From Mesorhizobium sp. WSM3860 (GTDB taxonomy: Bacteria; Pseudomonadota; Alphaproteobacteria; Rhizobiales; Rhizobiaceae): DNA of 64,000 nt. A program made the translations under genes and the position numbers. This document shows positions 57,114-64,000 of this stretch, piece by piece. Location: the NCBI RefSeq assembly GCF_002294995.1, contig NZ_NSGF01000014.1, forward strand, positions 1 through 64,000. Reading direction: 5' to 3'. The notes beneath the pieces were generated by a model. It worked only from the letters and a program-made list of their open reading frames with translations. It ran no database searches and was not told the origin of the DNA. Position 1 is the stretch's first letter; each line of letters starts with the position of its first letter.

Positions 57114-57929
57114 TCAGACCGGCAAGCCGTTTTGCTTTCGCAGGCTCTTATCGAAGGCGGATTCGGGAACGAAACGGCGCAGGAAGCTGATCTGGCGAGC
57201 GATTTTTCCGGCCGCATAGCGCCTCCGTGGAACGGAGGCGGTCGCCGCTTGCAAGACCGTCTTGGCCACGACCTCGGGCGCATCGCCTGTCTCGATGGCT
57301 TTCCGCAGAACCACATCCATGCCGGCGCGCGCGGTGCTATAGATGTCCAGCAACTGATCGGGCCGGGCGAGATTTTCTTCAAACGACGTGCGGGTGTAGG
57401 CGGGCTCGACCAGCACCACGCGAATTCCGAACGAGCGCAGTTCATGGTCGAGCGATTCGGAATAGCCTTCGATCGCATGCTTGGTCGACGCATAGAGGGC
57501 GGAATAGGGAGCGGGAATCAGGCCCAGCACGGAACTCAAATTCACGATTCTGCCGCTGCGCTGGCGTCGCATTGTCGGCAGCACCGCGTTGGTCATTCGG
57601 ATGACACCAAAGACATTGACATCGAAGAGCGCCTGAGCCTGCGCAGTCGAGGATTCTTCCGCGCCGCCAAGCAGGCCGATGCCGGCATTGTTGACGAGCA
57701 GATCTATGCGCCCTGTTTCGGCCAGCACCTCTTCGACCAGCTTCGATACGGACGCGTCATCGGTCACGTCGCCGGTCAGCATGGTAACGCCGTCGGACTG
57801 TTCGGAGACCGCGCGACGGCTGGTTCCGAACACGCGAAAGCCCGCGTTCCGGAGGGTTGCGGCCGTTGCACGCCCGATGCCCGAGGATGCCCCTGTGACG
57901 AGGGCGACGCCAGGATTGGTCTTGTTCAT
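57114..57929 (-). CDS. Short-chain dehydrogenase/reductase
   Basis: A 271-residue classical SDR. The NAD(P)-binding motif VTGASSGIGRATA, the structural NNAG in LLVNNAGIGLL, and the active triad S...YxxxK (NLSSVLGLIPAPYSALYAST with the following Lys) are intact. Substrate is unknown; as last gene of a tetR-thioesterase-fabF-SDR group it could reduce a beta-ketoacyl or related intermediate. It lies 78 bp downstream of the KAS gene. Confidence 0.93.
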   Translation of the reverse strand: MNKTNPGVALVTGASSGIGRATAATLRNAGFRVFGTSRRAVSEQSDGVTMLTGDVTDDASVSKLVEEVLAETGRIDLLVNNAGIGLLGGAEESSTAQAQALFDVNVFGVIRMTNAVLPTMRRQRSGRIVNLSSVLGLIPAPYSALYASTKHAIEGYSESLDHELRSFGIRVVLVEPAYTRTSFEENLARPDQLLDIYSTARAGMDVVLRKAIETGDAPEVVAKTVLQAATASVPRRRYAAGKIARQISFLRRFVPESAFDKSLRKQNGLPV

Positions 57930-58007
57930 GAGATCACTTTCTTGCGGCTGGAGTGGGGAAACAGGAAGGCCGAAGCAGAAGCGTCAGCCAGCAGCGGCTC
58001 GACCGGT

Positions 58008-59282
58008 TCATCCCTGTCCGTCCCAGCGCCGGAACAGCGCGCTGGCGTTCACACCTCCGAAGCCAAAACCATTGGCGATCGCGTAGTTCATTTCCATTGG
58101 TCGGGCTTGGTTCGCGACGAAGTCTATCCCGTCGCCGGCCGGATCGGGCGCGCCCAGATTGAGGGTTGGCGGCGCCACCTGGTCCCTGAGCGCCAATATC
58201 GTGAAGATCGCGCCGAGCCCGCCGGCGGCGCCGAGCAGGTGTCCGGTCGCCGACTTGGTTCCGCTGACGGCGATGGAGAAATCCGCGCCGAAGACCTTTT
58301 TGATCACTTCGATTTCGCCCAGGTCGCCCACCGGCGTGGAGGTCGCATGCGCATTGAGGTGGCGGATCTCACGTGGCGAAATGCCGGCCTGGACAATCGC
58401 GATCTCCATGGCACGTCGCGCTCCATCGCCGTCCTCGGGACCGGAAGTGACGTGATAGGCATCCGCCGTGGTGCCGTAGCCGACGACCTCGGCGAGCGGT
58501 TTCGCGCCGCGAGCCAGCGCATGGCTCAATTCCTCGATGACCAGGATGCCGGCGCCTTCGCCCATGACGAAACCGTCCCGCGACATGTCGAACGGGCGAG
58601 AGGCCTGATCGGGGCGGTGATTGAAGGAGGTCGAAAGCGAGCGTGCCGCTGCGAAGCCGCCCAAGCTTACGGTGTTCATGCATGCTTCGGTGCCGCCGCA
58701 CAAAGCGATATCGGCCTCGTTGGCGCGGATGATACGAGCCGCATCGCCGATCGCCTGGATGCCGGCGGCGCATGCGGTTACCGGTGCGCCGATGTGGCCT
58801 TTGAAGCCGTAGCGGATCGAGATGTGGCCAGCCGCGAGGTTCACCAGGAAAGACGGTACCGTGAACGGCGAAAGACGCCGAACGCCGCGCTGGTCGACGG
58901 TCCGCACCGCCTCGGTGATGGCGGGAAAACCTCCGATACCCGAAGCGATGATCGTCGCCGTGCGAACCCGATCGTTTTCCGAGGCCGGCTTCCATCCCGC
59001 CTGGGCAAGCGCCTCTTCCGCCGCGGCCAGCGCGAACAGGATGAACCGGTCGACCTTACGCTGATCCTTCGGCGCCAGGAACGCGTTCGGATCGAGGCCG
59101 GCTTCGGGATCTTCCTCCAGGGACGGAACCACGCCGCCGACCTTCGCCGGCAGGTCTCCCACCATTTCGTCGGGAAGCCTGCGAATGCCCGAGCGACCGG
59201 CCAGGAGACGCGACCAGGACGCCTCGACATCCGCGGCAAGCGGCGTGACCGCGCCCATGCCCGTTACAACAATCCGTCGCAT
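58008..59282 (-). CDS. Beta-ketoacyl-ACP synthase II (FabF-type)
   Basis: A 424-residue condensing enzyme that extends acyl-ACP with malonyl-ACP. It has the active Cys in GAPVTACAAGIQAIG and the two catalytic His in LNAHATSTPVGD and SGTKSATGHLLGAAGG. FGFGGVNASALF closes the C terminus. It is probably not the housekeeping fabF, which normally sits beside acpP; here it lies with a TetR regulator, a thioesterase and an SDR, suggesting a special fatty acid or stress lipid. The start follows CAGGAG. Confidence 0.93.
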   Translation of the reverse strand: MRRIVVTGMGAVTPLAADVEASWSRLLAGRSGIRRLPDEMVGDLPAKVGGVVPSLEEDPEAGLDPNAFLAPKDQRKVDRFILFALAAAEEALAQAGWKPASENDRVRTATIIASGIGGFPAITEAVRTVDQRGVRRLSPFTVPSFLVNLAAGHISIRYGFKGHIGAPVTACAAGIQAIGDAARIIRANEADIALCGGTEACMNTVSLGGFAAARSLSTSFNHRPDQASRPFDMSRDGFVMGEGAGILVIEELSHALARGAKPLAEVVGYGTTADAYHVTSGPEDGDGARRAMEIAIVQAGISPREIRHLNAHATSTPVGDLGEIEVIKKVFGADFSIAVSGTKSATGHLLGAAGGLGAIFTILALRDQVAPPTLNLGAPDPAGDGIDFVANQARPMEMNYAIANGFGFGGVNASALFRRWDGQG

Positions 59283-59352
59283 CGATACTCCTGTTTGGTA
59301 TTCAAGGCGCGGCCGGCGAGGCCGGCGCCGCAGCGTCCATTTCGTGTGGGCA

Positions 59353-59823
59353 TCATTGCTTTTCGCGCAAGATCAGGCATGTCGACGTGCCATGAGCGTA
59401 GAGCCCGCCTTGCGAATTCTCGATCCTGCCCTCCAGCGTGATGATGGTCCGGCCGCGCGAAACGACATGGCCGATGACGCGCATTACGCCGGAATCGACG
59501 AATATCGGACGGACGAACTTGGCGGAGGTTTCGTGCGACGGGCACAATTCGCCAGGGGCGAGGGTCGTCTGCGCGGCAAGTGACATGGCAGTATCGAGCA
59601 TCGTCATGATCCAGCCGCCATGGATGCTATTGGTCAAATTGCAAAAACGCGCCTCGGGGGTGACCAGAAGCTCGACCTTGCCTTCCTCCGGCGGAAGCAA
59701 GGTGAATGGGAGCGTCTCCGCCATTGATGGGCGGCGGATACTCCCGTCGGCCAGCCCGGCAACGAACTCGAACCCGGAGCACCTCGTCGACTCGATGATG
59801 GAGGTTGGAGGACCCATCGTCAT
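59353..59823 (-). CDS. PaaI-type hotdog thioesterase
   Basis: A 156-residue hotdog-fold enzyme that hydrolyses acyl-CoA or acyl-ACP. The motif SIHGGWIMTMLDTAMSLA corresponds to the family HGG...xDxA active-site helix, and HETSAKFVRPIF and GGLYAHGTSTCLIL follow. The start overlaps the tetR stop by 4 bp (ATGA), so the two are coupled. A second Met (MAETLPFTLL) 33 codons later is an alternative start. It is in the operon with fabF and the SDR gene. Confidence 0.9.
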   Translation of the reverse strand: MTMGPPTSIIESTRCSGFEFVAGLADGSIRRPSMAETLPFTLLPPEEGKVELLVTPEARFCNLTNSIHGGWIMTMLDTAMSLAAQTTLAPGELCPSHETSAKFVRPIFVDSGVMRVIGHVVSRGRTIITLEGRIENSQGGLYAHGTSTCLILREKQ

Positions 59824-60425
59824 TGGGGTGGCTCTTGTCGGAGATTGCCGGCGGACGACATCATGTGCACGCCGTTAGCGGCCGCTTGCAGGAACTGCTC
59901 CGACAGCTTCTCGTCGTTGACCGCTCGCGAGAGGATGACCGCGCCGACCATCGTCGAGAGAATGGCCTTGGCCTTGCCCTTGGATTCCTCGCCGTCGGCC
60001 TCGCCGACCCAAGGGCCTAGCATCTCGAGATATTCCCTGATGCCGGCTTCGAACGAGGCCTTCACCTCGATGCCCTGCCTCGCGGCGTCCGAGCCGAGCG
60101 CCACGACCGGGCAGCCGTCCATCCTCTCTTCGCGGTGCCCCGTGCTGAGATAGAAGTCGATCACCGCGCCAAGCGGATCCTCGGGTTTCGCCGCGACCGC
60201 GGCCGACCACCGGTTCGCGGCGCTTTCCAATGCCCGCCTGGACGCCTGTGCCACCAAGTCGTCCTTGGAGGCGAATTGTTTGTAGAACCCGCCTTGGGTG
60301 AGCCCGGCGCCCTCCATCAGATCCTTGACGCCGATGCCGTCGAATCCACGTTCGCGAAAAAGCCGGCTTGCCACATCGATCACGGTTTGCCGGTTTTGCT
60401 CTGCTTGACTGCGACTTAAGCGCAT
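59820..60425 (-). CDS. TetR-family regulator of the RND/fatty-acid divergon
   Basis: A 201-residue regulator. The helix-turn-helix (RQTVIDVASRLFRERGFDGI, GVKDLMEGAGLTQGGFYKQF, SKDDLVAQA) is of the TetR type with the GGFYKxFxSK variant. The C-terminal domain resembles that of regulators annotated as TetR_C. It is first in its leftward operon and divergent from the RND genes. The paired operators at 60442-60490 between the two start sites predict autorepression and control of the pump. Confidence 0.93.
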   Translation of the reverse strand: MRLSRSQAEQNRQTVIDVASRLFRERGFDGIGVKDLMEGAGLTQGGFYKQFASKDDLVAQASRRALESAANRWSAAVAAKPEDPLGAVIDFYLSTGHREERMDGCPVVALGSDAARQGIEVKASFEAGIREYLEMLGPWVGEADGEESKGKAKAILSTMVGAVILSRAVNDEKLSEQFLQAAANGVHMMSSAGNLRQEPPQ

Positions 60426-60441
60426 CGCCAGTCTCCTTTTT

Positions 60442-60490
60442 TAGATTGCATTCGTAATCAATAGCAGATATAGAGTGCGAACGCAATCTA
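60442..60490. promoter_or_regulatory. Paired TetR operators in the divergent promoter
   Basis: TAGATTGCATTCG (60442-60454) and its inverse CGAACGCAATCTA (60478-60490) differ at one base. Each half is itself imperfectly symmetrical (GATTGCATTCGTAATC at 60444-60459). They lie 17 bp from the tetR start and 22 bp from the pump start. They are typical positions for TetR binding. Confidence 0.75.
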
Positions 60491-60511
60491 TTTCGACATG
60501 AGGCGATGGGC

Positions 60512-61618
60512 ATGAAAAAGCGACTTGTCATTGGGCTGGGAAGCATCCTGGTCGCGGGGTTGGGGGTGGCCGCATTCGTCACGCTGCCCATTCGTACGCA
60601 GGCAGCAGCCGTGGCCGATCCCAGGCAGGAAGCGCCGATCGTCAGGCTGGTGACGGCGGCGGTGGTGGCCGGATCCGAACGCGGCTTTACGGGGACGATT
60701 GCCGCGCGGGTGCAGAGCAATCTTGGTTTTCGCGTACCCGGCAAGATCATCGAGCGCCTCGTGAATGTCGGTGAACGGGTCAAGGCGGGCCAACCGCTGC
60801 TGCGGATCGACGACACCGATCTGGCCCTTGCGCTAACCGCCAAGCGCAACGCTGTCGCTGCGGCACGCGCCGTCCTGGTTCAGGCGAGTGCGGACGAAAA
60901 GCGCTATGCCGTTCTGGTTCAGAAGGAATTGGCCGCAACCCCGCAACGCTACGAGCAGGCGAAGGCAGCACTTGATACCGCGACCGCACAGCTTGCCGCT
61001 TCGGAAGCGGAAGCGAAGGTCGCTGAGAACGAGGCGACCTACTCGGTCCTGGTGGCGGACGCGGATGGAACGGTGGTCGAAACGCTTGGCGAGCCGGGAC
61101 AGGTCGTTTCCGCCGGCCAGACGGTGGTTCGGATCGCCCAGGCCGGCCCCCGCGAAGCTGTGGTTGCGCTTCCCGAAACGATCCGGCCGGCGATCGGTTC
61201 GCATGCCGAGGCAGGCGTATACGGGGTCGACAGGCGCTATACAGCGCATCTGCGGCAGTTGTCGGACGCCGCCGATCCCCAGACCCGCACCTATGAGGCC
61301 CGCTATGTGCTCGACGGGGAAGCCGCGGCAGCACCGCTGGGTGCGACCGTGACCATCCGGATTGCAAGCCAGGCGAGTGAGCCCGAAGTCCAGGTGCCGC
61401 TGGGAGCGGTGCTCGATGACGGTGGCAAGACCGGCGTTTGGGCCCTGGATCGCGCCGCCTCGACCGTGCACTTTCGGCCCGTCAGCCTTGTTCGTGTGAC
61501 CAGCGAAACCGCCGTGATCTCCGGACTGAGTTCTGATCAACCGATTGTTTCACTTGGCGCTCATCTCCTGAAGGAAGGAGTTCGCGTCAGAACTGCTTCC
61601 GAAAGCGGGAGCAATTGA
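60512..61618 (+). CDS. RND efflux periplasmic adaptor (membrane fusion protein)
   Basis: A 368-residue adaptor linking the inner-membrane RND pump to an outer-membrane channel. The N-terminal hydrophobic anchor/signal LVIGLGSILVAGLGVAAFV, the lipoyl-like halves (LGFRVPGKIIERLVNVGERV, then VVETLGEPGQVVSAGQTVVR) and the alpha-hairpin between them (about 95-160) are present. ATG at 60512 is preferred to 60506, because GAGG then sits 8 nt upstream. It is 2 bp before the pump gene. No outer-membrane channel gene is visible in the window. Confidence 0.93.
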   Translation: MKKRLVIGLGSILVAGLGVAAFVTLPIRTQAAAVADPRQEAPIVRLVTAAVVAGSERGFTGTIAARVQSNLGFRVPGKIIERLVNVGERVKAGQPLLRIDDTDLALALTAKRNAVAAARAVLVQASADEKRYAVLVQKELAATPQRYEQAKAALDTATAQLAASEAEAKVAENEATYSVLVADADGTVVETLGEPGQVVSAGQTVVRIAQAGPREAVVALPETIRPAIGSHAEAGVYGVDRRYTAHLRQLSDAADPQTRTYEARYVLDGEAAAAPLGATVTIRIASQASEPEVQVPLGAVLDDGGKTGVWALDRAASTVHFRPVSLVRVTSETAVISGLSSDQPIVSLGAHLLKEGVRVRTASESGSN

Positions 61619-61620
61619 CG

Positions 61621-64000
61621 ATGAACCTCAATCTTTCAGCGCTCGCCGTTCGCGAACGCGCCGTCACCCTGTTCTTCATCCTCCTGCTGGTGGCCGCCGG
61701 CGCTTACGCCTTCCTTATGCTCGGCCGGGCGGAGGACCCCAACTTCACCATCAAGACCCTGACGGTCACGACGGCGTGGCCGGGCGCGACGGCGCGCGAG
61801 ATGCAGGACCTTGTCGCCGAACCATTGGAGAAGCGCCTTCAGGAACTGACCTGGTACGACCGGGTGGAGACGACAACACGGCCGGGCTATGCGTATATGA
61901 CGGTCACCCTGAAGGACAGCACGCCGCCATCCGCCGTCCAGGAAGAGTTCTACCAAGCCCGCAAGAAGCTCGGGGATGAAACCCGCAACCTACCTTCCGG
62001 CGTCTACGGCCCGTTCATCAACGACGAATATTCCGACGTCAGCTTCGCTCTCTACGCGCTCAAGGCCAAAGGCATGCCGATGCGAGAGCTGGCCAGGCAG
62101 GCCGAGGCGATCCGCCAGGACCTCCTGCACGTGCCCGGCGTCAAGAAGATCAACATTCTCGGTGAACGACCCGAACAGATTTTCGTCGAGTTCTCCTACG
62201 CCAAGCTGGCCACGCTCGGCGTGTCCGCCCAGGACATCGTCGCCGCCTTGCAGCGGCAGAACACCGTAACCCCGGCGGGCTCGATCGATACTGAGGGGCC
62301 GCAGGTCTTCATTCGAGTCGATGGCGCTTATGACAGTGTCCAGGCGATCGCCGACACGCCGATCGTCGCCTCGGGACGGACGCTGAAACTTTCCGACATC
62401 GCCGAGGTCCGTCGCGGCTACGAAGATCCTCCCACATACCTCATCCGACGCCAGGGCGAGCCCACCATCATGCTCGCGGCCGTTATGCAGCAGGGCTGGG
62501 ACGGTCGCGCACTCGGCAAGGCGCTGGAGGACAGGACGGCGGGCATCGTCCGGACATTGCCGCTCGGGATGACGCTCGACAAGGTGTCCGACCAGGCCGT
62601 CAACATTACCTCGGCGGTCGACGAATTCATGATGAAGTTCGCGATGGCGCTCGGCGTGGTGTTGCTCATCAGCCTGCTCAGCATGGGTTGGCGCGTCGGC
62701 ATCGTCGTGGCGGCCGCTGTTCCCCTGACGCTCGCCGCCGTGTTCCTCATCATGCTGGAGACCGGCCGGTTCTTCGACCGCATCACGCTCGGCGCCCCCA
62801 TCCTGGCGCTCGGTCTTCTCGTGGACGACGCCATCATCGCCATCGAGGTAATGGTGGTGAAAATGGAAGAGGGCATGGACCGTATCGGTGCGGCGGCCTA
62901 TGCGTGGAGCCACACCGCGGCGCCGATGCTGTCGGGGACGCTCGTGACGATCGCCGGCTTCCTGCCGGTAGGCTTCGCACGCTCGACCGCCGGCGAATAT
63001 GCCGGCAACATCTTCTGGGTCGTGGGATTCGCGCTCATCGTCTCGTGGATCGTTGCCGTGGTCTTCACGCCCTATCTCGGCGTCAAGATGCTGCCCGAGA
63101 TCAAACCGATCGAAGGCGGACACCACGCGATCTACGACACGCCGAACTATCGGCGTCTGCGGCGGCTCATCACCTTTGCCGTGCGCCACAAGTTCGCGAC
63201 CTCCGGCATCGTCGCCATCGCCTTCGCGCTTTCCGTTGCAGGCATGGGCGCCGTCAAGCAGCAGTTCTTCCCGACATCCGACCGCCCGGAAGTGCTTGTC
63301 GAGGTTCGCCTGCCGGAAGGCACCAGCATCGAGACGACGACCGCCACGGTCGAGAAGCTCGAGCACTGGCTGAACGGCCAGCCCGAGGCCAAGATCGTCA
63401 CAAGCTATGTCGGCCAGGGCGCTCCGCGCTTCTTCTTCGCGATGGCACCGGAACTGCCTGATCCTGCCTTTGCCAAGATCGTCGTGCTGACCCCGAACGC
63501 CGAGGCGCGCGAGGCGCTGAAACACCGGCTCAGGGAGGCCGTGGCACAGGGGGTCGCGCCGGAAGCCAACGTCCGGGTCACGCAGCTCGTGTTCGGCCCC
63601 TACACGCCGTTCCCCGTCGAGTTCCGGGTCATGGGGCCTGATCCCGCGCAGCTCTACGGCATCTCAGAAAAGGCCCTCGAGATCATGCGAAGCGTCCCGG
63701 ACGTGCGGCAGGCCAGCCGCGACTGGGGCAACCGCACGCCTGTGCTTCGCTTCGTCCCCGATCAGGATCGGCTGAACCTCATCGGCCTGTCGCCGGCGGA
63801 GGTGGCTCAGCAGCTGCAGTTTCTCCTCACCGGCATCCCCGTCACGCAGGTCCGCGAGGACATTCGCAATGTCCCCGTCGTGGCTCGCAGCGCCGGCGCC
63901 GAGCGGCTGGATCCATCGCGGCTGGCGGATTTCTCGCTGATGAGCCGGGATGGCCGCCAGATTCCGCTCGACCAGATCGGTCACTCGGAAGTCCGCCTGG
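61621..64000 (+). CDS. RND efflux transporter, inner-membrane subunit (cut by window edge)
   Basis: 793 codons of an AcrB/HAE-type pump are inside the window. It starts MNLNLSALAVRERAVTLFFI with the first membrane helix. The large periplasmic porter loop follows (RAEDPNFTIKTLTVTTAWPG, PGVKKINILGERPEQIFVEF). The proton-relay Asp pair is in LGLLVDDAIIAIEVMVV, and the second porter half begins near 63200. Compared with full pumps of about 1030 residues, some 230 are missing beyond the right edge. The substrate is unknown. Co-regulation with fatty-acid genes by the divergent TetR suggests lipophilic compounds. Confidence 0.94.
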   Translation, partial: MNLNLSALAVRERAVTLFFILLLVAAGAYAFLMLGRAEDPNFTIKTLTVTTAWPGATAREMQDLVAEPLEKRLQELTWYDRVETTTRPGYAYMTVTLKDSTPPSAVQEEFYQARKKLGDETRNLPSGVYGPFINDEYSDVSFALYALKAKGMPMRELARQAEAIRQDLLHVPGVKKINILGERPEQIFVEFSYAKLATLGVSAQDIVAALQRQNTVTPAGSIDTEGPQVFIRVDGAYDSVQAIADTPIVASGRTLKLSDIAEVRRGYEDPPTYLIRRQGEPTIMLAAVMQQGWDGRALGKALEDRTAGIVRTLPLGMTLDKVSDQAVNITSAVDEFMMKFAMALGVVLLISLLSMGWRVGIVVAAAVPLTLAAVFLIMLETGRFFDRITLGAPILALGLLVDDAIIAIEVMVVKMEEGMDRIGAAAYAWSHTAAPMLSGTLVTIAGFLPVGFARSTAGEYAGNIFWVVGFALIVSWIVAVVFTPYLGVKMLPEIKPIEGGHHAIYDTPNYRRLRRLITFAVRHKFATSGIVAIAFALSVAGMGAVKQQFFPTSDRPEVLVEVRLPEGTSIETTTATVEKLEHWLNGQPEAKIVTSYVGQGAPRFFFAMAPELPDPAFAKIVVLTPNAEAREALKHRLREAVAQGVAPEANVRVTQLVFGPYTPFPVEFRVMGPDPAQLYGISEKALEIMRSVPDVRQASRDWGNRTPVLRFVPDQDRLNLIGLSPAEVAQQLQFLLTGIPVTQVREDIRNVPVVARSAGAERLDPSRLADFSLMSRDGRQIPLDQIGHSEVRL

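Overview
The window is GC-rich, densely coded alphaproteobacterial DNA, most likely from a Mesorhizobium-like member of the Rhizobiales. This rests on a ROSE-type heat-shock leader, a BA14K-family protein, several DUF3606 and DUF982 proteins, many GGAAC-N17-GTT (EcfG-type) promoters and abundant rhizobial palindromic repeats. The assignment is inferred from gene families, not from a marker gene. No rRNA, tRNA or CRISPR array was found.

Layout. At 0-6 kb, after the tail of an IS110-family transposase, there is a heat-shock block: htpG, groEL and groES leftward, and two small Hsp20 chaperones rightward. A CIRCE operator and a ROSE RNA thermometer lie between them. At 6-24.6 kb there is a mixed chromosomal stretch: a coiled-coil protein, an acyl-CoA synthetase and a serine hydrolase (both broken by one-base frameshifts), a WYL regulator with a VOC protein, a lysine-2,3-aminomutase-like radical SAM enzyme, a BA14K protein, TetR plus a haemoglobin, a ferritin-like desiccation protein beside an FAD/Rieske oxidoreductase, cspA and minCDE. 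At 24.9-30.1 kb a leftward cluster (acyltransferase, two GT2 glycosyltransferases, ABC exporter) probably makes and exports a surface glycan. At 30.6-35.6 kb there is an EamA exporter, two paralogous Gly/Asn-rich secreted proteins sharing a 43-bp upstream box, and a NarL-type two-component system.

From 35.7 to 52.6 kb the window becomes an accessory island of very small genes: DUF3606, DUF982, PRC-barrel, DUF892 and mini-membrane proteins, plus the DNA repair ligase LigD. At least seven sites in this island match the general-stress sigma factor EcfG promoter exactly. One of them (50627) has no gene behind it and is followed about 110 nt later by a strong terminator, so it may drive a small RNA. 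A 190-bp element occurs twice in direct orientation around ligD, and its hairpin carries a compensatory base change. Betaine/hydroxyproline catabolic genes and an L,D-transpeptidase are interspersed.

From 53 to 64 kb there is a remnant histidine kinase, a Rieske/ferredoxin reductase, a GGDEF-EAL protein, and a divergent locus. In that locus tetR-thioesterase-fabF-SDR faces an RND efflux system across a paired operator; the RND pump runs off the right edge.

Three otherwise healthy genes carry single-base frameshifts (near 9170, 12960 and 41410). This is either recent decay or consensus error in the assembly.
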